NCBI GenBank assembly: GCA_035464115.1
Contig: DATHSN010000303.1
Coordinates: 1-6,691, forward strand
Reading direction: 5' to 3'
Length of the DNA stretch: 6,691 nt
Source: DATHSN01 sp035464115
GTDB lineage: Bacteria; Actinomycetota; Acidimicrobiia; Acidimicrobiales; SKKL01
In this document: piece by piece, positions 1 to 5,403 of the stretch
Layout: each line of letters starts with the position of its first letter
Position numbering within the stretch: position 1 is the first letter of the stretch
Position numbers and translations under genes: made by a program
Notes under the pieces: model-generated
What the model was told of the DNA's origin: nothing
Database searches by the model: none
Seen by the model: the letters and a program-made list of their open reading frames with translations, nothing else

Positions 1-65
1 TGTGGGAGGGGGTCGACCCGAGCCTCGACCGGGCGGCGTGAGCGGTGGCTACGTTGGGCCCACTC

Positions 66-150
66 GGGCGAGTGGCGCAACTGGCAGACGCAGCCGGCTT
101 AAACCCGGCGGGGCTCCGGCCCGTTGGGGGTTCGACTCCCCCCTCGCCCA
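66..150 (+). tRNA. tRNA-Leu (anticodon UAA)
   Basis: Complete class II (long variable arm) tRNA that reads UUA codons. The acceptor stem GGGCGAG (66-72) pairs perfectly with CTCGCCC (143-149), followed by discriminator A150, the identity base expected for Leu. The D stem is 75-77/89-91. The anticodon stem GCCGG/CCGGC is 93-97/105-109 with a 7-base loop whose middle bases 100-102 are TAA. A 16-base variable arm (110-125) precedes the T stem GGGGG/CCCCC (126-130/138-142) with loop TTCGACT. The 3' CCA is not encoded, so it must be added by a nucleotidyltransferase. TACGTT at 50-55 could be a weak -10, but no convincing -35 is seen. UUA is expected to be a rare codon in such GC-rich DNA, and in some actinobacteria this tRNA is regulatory; nothing here shows that it is in this organism. 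Confidence 0.96.
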
Positions 151-489
151 CGCATCAACTGCGTCGATAGCGTCCGGCGAGGTGGTCATCGACCCAGTTC
201 CTCGACCTGCGCCACTCGCCGTCCGCGCCACGAGATGGGTGTACCGAACACTGTCGAGTTGTTCGCTGAGCGGCCAACGAAACGAACCGAACCACAGTTG
301 CATCACTGTGACTCGCGACCACCTCCTGCACGCCGCAGGCCCGAGGTGGTCGGTGACCCCGTGGGCCTTGCTCATCCGCACCGCCAGGACCACGAACATT
401 GCCACCAACAGTGCGAACCCGGCGGCTTCGCCTGGCGGCTAAATCCGGTTTAACCTCTAACTCGGACTAAGCGGGAGGAGTGCTCCGAG
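151..489. other. Structured gap between tRNA-Leu and fic
   Basis: No credible gene is seen in these 339 bases. They hold three copies of the 9-mer GAGGTGGTC: two direct (179-187 and 343-351) and one inverted (317-325). The two direct copies sit in a longer imperfect match, CGAGGTGGTC followed three bases later by GACCC. The inverted copy and the second direct copy form a strong hairpin. The last 50 bases are distinctly AT-rich for this window (440-470), contain the near-palindrome TAAATCCGGTTTA (440-452) and three CTAA words (439, 457, 467), and probably contain the fic promoter. A minus-strand frame here encodes a short hydrophobic stretch but runs on through the tRNA and is not a convincing gene. 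Confidence 0.5.
316..352. other. Strong two-stage hairpin
   Basis: Outer arms CGACCACCTC (316-325) and GAGGTGGTCG (343-352) are perfectly complementary over 10 bp. An inner stem CTGC/GCAG (326-329/335-338) closes a 5-base loop, with a 4-base bulge at 339-342. It lies 166 bases past the tRNA and 137 bases before fic. No T-run follows on either strand. It could be a GC-type terminator for tRNA transcription, a processing structure or an inverted-repeat binding site; the sequence does not decide between these. Confidence 0.5.
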
Positions 490-1674
490 ATGGGCGGTCG
501 CTACGTCAGCTCCACCTGGGCGCATGATCCCTCGTTGTACGCGCCTGCGAAGTACCGCAGGGCGTGCACCTACGACGCCTTCCTTCCGGATGGGGTCACT
601 GGCTTCAATCCCACCATCCCTGCCGAGCTGGCGGGTGTCGTCTCCGACGCGGAGGCAGCCATCCGCTCGCTCAACGACCACGCTCACCCCGCGCTCCGCC
701 CGATGGCGAGGCTGCTGCTCCGGACCGAGTCGATCGCATCATCGAAGGTCGAAGGTCTCCAGGCCGACGCTCGGAGCCTCGCCCGAGCCGAGGCCAAGGC
801 TGACGTCGGCACGAACGTCGGCTCCGACGTCGCCGAGGTCCTGGCCAACATCGACGCCATGGAGCTGGCGGTCGAGGAGACGGCCGCTCGGGCGGCCATC
901 ACACTCAATGGTCTCGTGGGCATCCATGAGGCGCTCATGAGGCGAGCCCCGAACGCAGCGGTCGCCGGACGAGTCCGCAACGTCCAGAACTGGATCGGTG
1001 GCAACGACTACAACCCATGTGGCGCCGACTTCGTACCACCGCCTCCTGAACACGTCGCGTCCCTCCTCGCTGACTTGTGCGAGTTCTGCAACAGCGACCA
1101 CCTTCCACCGCTCATCCATGCCGCCGTCGCGCACGCCCAGTTCGAGACCATCCACCCCTTCGAGGACGGCAACGGCCGCACCGGCCGAGCACTCATCCAC
1201 GTGCTGCTCCGCCGACGAGGTCTCGCACCGAGCTACGTCCCGCCCATCAGCGTCGTCCTCGCGGCCAACAAGAACCGCTACATCGACGGACTGGCCCAAT
1301 ACCGCAACGGCGACCTCGACGGGTGGATCGAGCACTTCGCCGTCGCTGCGGCCCAGGCGGCCAGCCTCGCCGACCGCTACCTCCGACGGGTTCGCGACCT
1401 TCAGGAGACGTGGCGCCTGCAGCTTCGCGCCCACACGGACCTTCGTTCCGATGCCGCAGCGTGGGCCGTGATCGACGAGCTGCCCGGGCACCCCGTCGTG
1501 ACCGTGCCCGTGGCAACCGCCGTCACCGGACGGAGCAAGTCGTCAACGGCTCTTGCTGTCGATCAACTGGTCGAGGCCGGGATCCTCCTCCCGCTCTCGG
1601 GGTCGAAGCGGAATCGTGCGTGGGAGGCGGTTGGGCTCCTCGATCTGCTCGCCGGCCTGGAAGCCGGGCGATGA
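490..1674 (+). CDS. fic: Fic-family protein adenylyltransferase, self-inhibited class II
   Basis: A 394-residue Fic (filamentation induced by cAMP) enzyme. Family members usually transfer AMP from ATP to a Tyr, Thr or Ser hydroxyl of a target protein. The active-site loop HPFEDGNGRTGR is at residues 222-233 and matches HxFx(D/E)GNGRxxR, with H222 the catalytic base, D226 the metal ligand, and R230 and R233 phosphate-binding. The inhibitory helix motif S84-x3-E88-G89 lies N-terminal to the core, so this is class II: E88 is expected to block ATP gamma-phosphate binding through R233. A Fic_N-like region spans about 20-100. Residues 166-190 (NWIGG...FVPPPP) form the usual flap region, and about 320-390 look like a winged-helix DNA-binding tail. 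The start is supported by AGGAG at 476-480, 9 bases before the ATG. No separate antitoxin is present. It uses more T-ending codons than the lipoprotein genes and lies beside a tRNA, which would suit acquired DNA. The target is unknown. Confidence 0.93.
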   Translation: MGGRYVSSTWAHDPSLYAPAKYRRACTYDAFLPDGVTGFNPTIPAELAGVVSDAEAAIRSLNDHAHPALRPMARLLLRTESIASSKVEGLQADARSLARAEAKADVGTNVGSDVAEVLANIDAMELAVEETAARAAITLNGLVGIHEALMRRAPNAAVAGRVRNVQNWIGGNDYNPCGADFVPPPPEHVASLLADLCEFCNSDHLPPLIHAAVAHAQFETIHPFEDGNGRTGRALIHVLLRRRGLAPSYVPPISVVLAANKNRYIDGLAQYRNGDLDGWIEHFAVAAAQAASLADRYLRRVRDLQETWRLQLRAHTDLRSDAAAWAVIDELPGHPVVTVPVATAVTGRSKSSTALAVDQLVEAGILLPLSGSKRNRAWEAVGLLDLLAGLEAGR

Positions 1675-2075
1675 ACGTGGCGTGATGGCTGGATCCCGTT
1701 TGCTCGGCCGAACGGGGGACGTGGCCAGAGATCGACGTGCTCATCGCCGGCGTCGTCCCCCAGGTGACGGCTACCTCGGGGTGATGGCCCAGGCGAACAT
1801 CGACCAGGCGCCGCCGGATGCGCCGCCGCCGAGTGACATCGCCACCGCCGAGCTCCACGGTCAGCACGTGGCCTTCATCGCCAGCCGCCTCCGTGCCGGG
1901 GCGCGCACGATCGCCGCTCCCTACGAGGAGTACGGCAGGTGGGACGGCGTGACCCCCCGCAACCTGCTCGGCTCCGGGCTCGACGCGCTGTAGCCCCGAC
2001 GAACGGGCTCGCGACCGGCGGACCACATGGCGGCTCGCGACGGGCGCCACGAGGCCACGGCCCTGAGGGTCGAAG
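1675..2075. other. Low-information stretch downstream of fic
   Basis: These 401 bases separate fic from the convergent lipoprotein gene. An ATG overlaps the fic stop (ATGA at 1671-1674) but leads to a stop after four codons. Coding-like composition appears in one frame around 1719-1769 and then in another frame from about 1787 to the TAG at 1991-1993. Near the right end a 10-bp direct repeat GGCTCGCGAC occurs at 2006-2015 and 2032-2041. No clear terminator was found for fic or for the minus-strand lipoprotein gene. Confidence 0.4.
1784..1993 (+). CDS. Small hypothetical ORF, possibly the 3' end of a decayed gene
   Basis: I do not recognise this 69-residue product. The frame shows strong G/C bias at third positions. 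It also has protein-like composition: a proline-rich start (residues about 8-16), then an amphipathic stretch with ELHGQHVAFIASRLRAGA, ending near PYEEYGRWDGVTPRNLL. In-frame starts are GTG at 1781 or ATG at 1784, but neither has a good ribosome binding site. Just upstream, a different frame reads EIDVLIAGVVPQV with equally good codon bias (1728-1766) before stopping at 1782-1784. The simplest reading is the C-terminal tail of a once longer gene broken by a frameshift. An independent small protein is the alternative. Cofactor, partner and localisation cannot be inferred. Confidence 0.35.
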   Translation: MAQANIDQAPPDAPPPSDIATAELHGQHVAFIASRLRAGARTIAAPYEEYGRWDGVTPRNLLGSGLDAL

Positions 2076-2573
2076 TCAGCAGGTGACCTCGAGCTCGACG
2101 TCCAGGTTCTGCCCGTCGCGGTTCATGGTGCCGGTGTAGGTGAACCCGTCGGAGCGGATCTCGTCGGCCTCACCGCTCCCGGTCCCCGAGTACTCCTCGC
2201 CTCCGAGCACGGCGCTGAAGTTGACCCCGCCGTCACCGCGGTCGAGGAACTGCACCCAGTCGCCCTCCTCACCCTGGGGCGCGGCACGGAACTCGGCGTC
2301 GGCCGGGTAGATGTCGTCGATGAGGCACAGCGTCGCCTGGTCCGCGGTCCAGCGGTAGACCTCGCCGTCGACCGTGAGGATCGCCTCGGCGTTCCCGCTC
2401 GCGCCCCCGGCGCCGCCCCCTGCATCGGTGCCGGCATCGAGCTCGCCCGAGTCGTCGTCCGCGCCGCCCGCGTCCCCGAGGTCGCCCAGGCCCACGTCGT
2501 CGTCACCGCAGGCGACCATGCCCAGGGCCATCGCAACGACCACCACCAATCGCACCACCATCTTGGGCCCCAT
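2076..2573 (-). CDS. Small secreted lipoprotein, LpqH-like
   Basis: A 165-residue predicted lipoprotein anchored to the outer face of the cell membrane. The N-terminus has K4 and R8, a Val/Ala/Met-rich hydrophobic core (9-21), and lipobox MVAC with the lipidated Cys at 22. An acidic, Gly-rich tether follows (23-60: GDDD, DADD-type runs). The folded part (about 61-165) starts AILTVDGEVYRW, has C83, and ends in DVELEVTC with C165 as the last residue. This layout (short beta domain, one Cys near the first strands, a terminal VTC) resembles the mycobacterial 19-kDa antigen family (LpqH, Myco_19_kDa), probably with a C83-C165 disulfide. Family membership is my pattern judgement, not a search result. 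The start is fixed by GAGGAG (complement of 2579-2584) five bases before ATG. It is divergent from the VWD lipoprotein and shares its mirror-image control region. No enzymatic residues are evident; the function is unknown, likely surface or cell-envelope. Confidence 0.85.
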   Translation of the reverse strand: MGPKMVVRLVVVVAMALGMVACGDDDVGLGDLGDAGGADDDSGELDAGTDAGGGAGGASGNAEAILTVDGEVYRWTADQATLCLIDDIYPADAEFRAAPQGEEGDWVQFLDRGDGGVNFSAVLGGEEYSGTGSGEADEIRSDGFTYTGTMNRDGQNLDVELEVTC

Positions 2574-2600
2574 GTGCTCTCCTCGACTCTGGGCGACGGT

Positions 2601-2615
2601 CGATCAGGGTGATCG
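2601..2615. promoter_or_regulatory. Palindrome at the predicted start of the LpqH-like transcript
   Basis: CGATCA-GGG-TGATCG is a perfect 6-bp inverted repeat with a 3-bp centre. It lies 28 bases upstream of the lipoprotein ATG and covers the position (about 2611) where transcription would start if TACCGT at 2623-2618 is the -10. It could be a repressor operator or a short leader hairpin. The mirror position on the VWD-gene side has no such palindrome. Confidence 0.35.
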
Positions 2616-2617
2616 TG

Positions 2618-2674
2618 ACGGTAGAGGCGTCCCGCGACGGCCTCGCTACTCATCCGGAGGTCGCCGACTACTCA
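2618..2674 (-). promoter_or_regulatory. Minus-strand promoter with tandem TGAGTA boxes
   Basis: Read toward the LpqH-like gene: TGAGTA (2674-2669), 16 bp, TGAGTA (2652-2647), 23 bp, TACCGT (2623-2618). TACCGT keeps the T1, A2 and T6 of a sigma-70-type -10. If it is the -10, the boxes are centred near -38.5 and -60.5 and the leader is about 38 bases. The 22-bp period between boxes is two helical turns, so both face the same side of the DNA. No good -35 is seen, which suggests activator dependence. The binding protein is unknown. Confidence 0.6.
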
Positions 2675-2720
2675 TCCGCGACGCCGCCAGCGGCACCACC
2701 CGCCGGGCGTGGGCCATCGA

Positions 2721-2777
2721 TGAGTAGGTCGTCGCCGCCATTTGAGTAGCGGTGCGGAGGCGGTCCGGTCGTACCGT
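2721..2777 (+). promoter_or_regulatory. Plus-strand promoter with tandem TGAGTA boxes
   Basis: Read toward the VWD lipoprotein gene: TGAGTA (2721-2726), 16 bp, TGAGTA (2743-2748), 23 bp, TACCGT (2772-2777). Spacing is identical to the minus-strand promoter, and the proximal box continues as TGAGTAGCG in both. The bases between the elements differ, so the shared parts look selected rather than recently duplicated. The predicted start near 2784 gives a leader of about 44 bases before the GTG codon. Confidence 0.6.
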
Positions 2778-2827
2778 CGGCCACACGTCTGCCCCTGTCA
2801 CGAGGTGGTTGCGAACGGTGTCTCACT

Positions 2828-5347
2828 GTGTCTGACCAGCGTCGGATGGCCGCCGTGCTCGTTGCCGCCGCGCTCGTGGCCACGTCCTGCACCGGCGGGG
2901 ACGCCACCGGTTCGAGCCCGGAGCCCCCCGCTCCCGAGCTCACCACCGCGCCGCCCAGCACGGAACCGGTCCCCATGGCCGACGTGCTCGGCAACTCCTT
3001 GCCGGTGCAGGACTTCCTGATCCACCTCGACATGGCCACCGGGTCCGGGGCGGAGCTGACCAGCTTCTACGACGACGTGCTCACCGAGGCGGGGACCGGG
3101 GCGGGGGACACCCAGGAGCTCGTCGGCGGGTTCCGCTTCGCGCCGGTCGAGTCGCTCCGCGCGTCCGTCGTCGACGTCGACGGGGTGGAGCTGCCCTCCC
3201 TCTCGGTCGACTACGCGCTGCTCGACCCGGGGCCCGAACGCCTCGACGCGGTGAGCGCAGAGCTGGACGACGCGGTGGCCACCCTCGAACCCGGCGCGCA
3301 GAAGCAGTGGCGCGCGTTCCTGGACAGCTCGGCGGACGACGGCGGGTCCGAGCTGCTGGTGGAGATCGTCACCGCCGACATGTCCGAGCGGCGGGTCCAC
3401 GTCGGCCCCGGTGACCTCGCCGCACTCGACCTCACGTTCGTCTCGTCGCTGTCCCCGGGCGATGCGGTCACGTCGACGTACCTGTTCGGTCAGACCCTGC
3501 CGGGAGACCCGAGGCTCGAAGCGGGCCTGTCGGCCCACGAGCTGTTCGCGTACCGCTGGGATCAGGGCTTGATCTCGATGTTGGGTGGGCCCGACGGCGC
3601 GGGGGCCGTCGTCGATCCCGACGTGACCTTGGTCGAGGGCTCGACCATCCGCCGCCAAGAGGTGAAGGGCTTCATCGCGCTCGCTGCATACCTGGAGGGC
3701 TTCAACGAGGGCACCCAGGCGGTCGATGACCTGCTCGCCCGGGAGGCGACCGGCCCCGTCGAGCCCGACGATGTCGTGAGCATCCTCCCCGGGGACATCG
3801 CGATCACTGCGTCCCAGTTGCGAACCGTTGTCGCCACCGGCACCGCATTGAAACGGTGTGCCGAGGTCGCAGCCGAGCTCGCGGAGCGCAACCAGCCCAC
3901 GGGTGATAGGGCGGTGCTCACCACCGTCGCCGAGCAGGGGCTCGAGGGGCTCACCGACGACCCGGCCACGACCAGCCCCGATCCCACGGCATCGTCGACC
4001 CCCGAGGGGACGGGCAGCGAGCCGCTGTCGTGCAGTCCGCCGCCCGATCCGGGCGAGCTGCCCAGGCTGCCGACCGGCGTCGCTTCGGGCGACGCCCACA
4101 TCGCCACGATCGACGGGGCGTCGTCGGCCAACCAGGCGGTCGGTGAGTTCCTGCTGTTCGACAACGGGACCGCTGAGATCCAGATGCGCACGGCGCGGTG
4201 GGGCGACGGAGAGATCCTGCAGGTCTCGTTCCCGTCGGCGTTCGCCGCTCGTCTCGGTGACCACTCGGTGTCGATCCACCCCGACGGCGAGATGTGGGTC
4301 GACGGCGAGCTGGTCGAGCTCGAGCGCGGTGAAGCCATCGTCATCGGCGACGCCGAGGTGATGCGATGGCCCGATGGCGTCGCCGTCGTCTGGTCCGACG
4401 GCACGCTCGCCGAGTTCCGCCTCTTCGAGACCCGCGGGATGGTGATGGTGACTCCGTCGTCCGCTCCCGCGATCGGGCTGCTCGGCAACAACGACGCGGA
4501 CCCCGACAACGACTTCTTCACCCGGTCCGGCGAGCAGCTCGACCGCGACGTGGAGACCGACTTCGAGCGCTTCTACGGCACCTACGTGGACTCGTGGCGC
4601 ATCACCGACGACGAGTCGCACTTCCACTACGGCGAGGGCGAGTCCACCGCCACGTTCACCCTCGCCGGGTTCCCCGAGGCGCGGGCATCGGTCGACGATC
4701 TGCCCGACGACGTCCGGGCGAGAGCCGAGACCCACTGTCGCTCGGTGGGCATCAGCCGTGACGACATCCTCGAGGACTGCGTGTTCGACGTCGGCGCCAC
4801 CGGCGACCCGACCTTCGCGACGGAGGCGTTCATCGCCCAGCGGGCCCTCCCCGAACCCGCCGATGCCGCGGCCACCGACGACCGCCCCGAAAGTGCCGAC
4901 GGGGAACCCGTCAACGAGCTGACGATCGGCGATCTCACGATCGAGCTGGGTCCCGAACCGTCGACCCAGATGCCGAACGGTCCGACGACGGCCTGGACGT
5001 GCCGGTCCGACGAGGGGATCTTCAGTGCCTCGGGTCGACTGTTCGAGTCGCTGCTGGTCTCGTACGAGTACGCGATCGAGTACATCGCCCCCGACAACTC
5101 GAGGGGCCTGCCCGAGCGGTTCATCCTCTCGGTGGAGCGCTCGGGCGAGTCGTTCGCGTGGATCCAGACGAACGCCGAGTTCTTCGCCGACTCGGTGCGC
5201 GAGGCCTCGATGGACGAGAGCTCGCTGTTCGTCGAGGGCGAGCTCCACGTCAACGACCCACCGGTGCAGGGCCGCGGTCCCGGCGTCGCGCTCCCCGACG
5301 ATGCGCGTCTGGACGCTTTCACGATCAACGCATCGTGCGCCGAGTAG
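2828..5347 (+). CDS. Large secreted lipoprotein with a von Willebrand factor type D domain
   Basis: An 839-residue predicted surface lipoprotein. The signal peptide is MSDQRR plus an Ala/Val core, with a loose lipobox ATSC (Cys21). A Pro/Thr/Ser-rich tether (about 22-50) follows. Residues about 51-375 form a region I do not recognise, followed by a second Pro/Thr/Ser linker (about 376-415). A VWD domain spans about 419-568: it opens with SGDAHIATIDG (canonical GDPHxxTFDG) and closes with GLLGNNDADPDNDF, whose Asp/Asn cluster resembles the VWD calcium site. Residues about 583-668 contain the C8-like continuation often seen behind bacterial VWD domains, with C637 and C651 (ILEDCVFDVGATGD). The tail (about 695-839) has C725 and ends in ASCAE with C837, possibly an LpqH-like module. 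The start is GTG; no in-frame ATG, GTG or TTG lies close upstream and no well-spaced ribosome site is seen. A VWD domain suggests adhesion or complex formation at the cell surface, but no partner is identifiable. Confidence 0.9.
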   Translation: MSDQRRMAAVLVAAALVATSCTGGDATGSSPEPPAPELTTAPPSTEPVPMADVLGNSLPVQDFLIHLDMATGSGAELTSFYDDVLTEAGTGAGDTQELVGGFRFAPVESLRASVVDVDGVELPSLSVDYALLDPGPERLDAVSAELDDAVATLEPGAQKQWRAFLDSSADDGGSELLVEIVTADMSERRVHVGPGDLAALDLTFVSSLSPGDAVTSTYLFGQTLPGDPRLEAGLSAHELFAYRWDQGLISMLGGPDGAGAVVDPDVTLVEGSTIRRQEVKGFIALAAYLEGFNEGTQAVDDLLAREATGPVEPDDVVSILPGDIAITASQLRTVVATGTALKRCAEVAAELAERNQPTGDRAVLTTVAEQGLEGLTDDPATTSPDPTASSTPEGTGSEPLSCSPPPDPGELPRLPTGVASGDAHIATIDGASSANQAVGEFLLFDNGTAEIQMRTARWGDGEILQVSFPSAFAARLGDHSVSIHPDGEMWVDGELVELERGEAIVIGDAEVMRWPDGVAVVWSDGTLAEFRLFETRGMVMVTPSSAPAIGLLGNNDADPDNDFFTRSGEQLDRDVETDFERFYGTYVDSWRITDDESHFHYGEGESTATFTLAGFPEARASVDDLPDDVRARAETHCRSVGISRDDILEDCVFDVGATGDPTFATEAFIAQRALPEPADAAATDDRPESADGEPVNELTIGDLTIELGPEPSTQMPNGPTTAWTCRSDEGIFSASGRLFESLLVSYEYAIEYIAPDNSRGLPERFILSVERSGESFAWIQTNAEFFADSVREASMDESSLFVEGELHVNDPPVQGRGPGVALPDDARLDAFTINASCAE

Positions 5348-5363
5348 GGGCTCGTCGACGCAG

Positions 5364-5403
5364 CCTGACCGCGACGTCACCCACCCCCGAAGCCGCGGTC
5401 AGG
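5364..5403. terminator. Bidirectional GC-stem terminator between convergent genes
   Basis: CCTGACCGCG (5364-5373) and CGCGGTCAGG (5394-5403) pair perfectly over 10 bp around a 20-base loop. The structure begins 16 bases after the VWD-gene stop, and its right arm contains the stop codon of the convergent hydrolase gene (5399-5401). There is no T-run, as is common for GC-rich actinobacterial terminators. It is well placed to stop both transcripts. Confidence 0.6.

Noticed and set aside
11..31. Short inverted repeat GGTCGA/TCGACC upstream of the tRNA
   Set aside because: Only a 6-bp stem with an 8-base loop and no context; too weak to call a terminator or operator.
126..150. Possible attachment-site core at the tRNA-Leu 3' end
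   Set aside because: No second copy of this segment was found in the window and no integrase is present, so an att site cannot be claimed.
49..408. Minus-strand frame with a hydrophobic stretch (LLVAMFVVLAV) upstream of fic
   Set aside because: It continues through the tRNA-Leu gene, lacks a clear ribosome binding site and has no coherent domain after the hydrophobic part.
739..1491. Minus-strand 250-codon frame inside fic
   Set aside because: It is fully antisense to the clear Fic coding region and has repetitive Val/Gly/Asp composition typical of a shadow frame.
1523..2050. Minus-strand 175-codon frame overlapping the fic end and the downstream gap
   Set aside because: It is Arg-rich without domain features and antisense to the fic 3' end; no ribosome binding site supports it.
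2798..5380. Minus-strand open frame of 860 codons antisense to the VWD lipoprotein
   Set aside because: Its product is low-complexity (Arg, Gly, Val, Asp rich) without recognisable domains, while the plus strand has a signal peptide, lipobox and VWD motifs. Long antisense frames arise from strong third-position GC bias.
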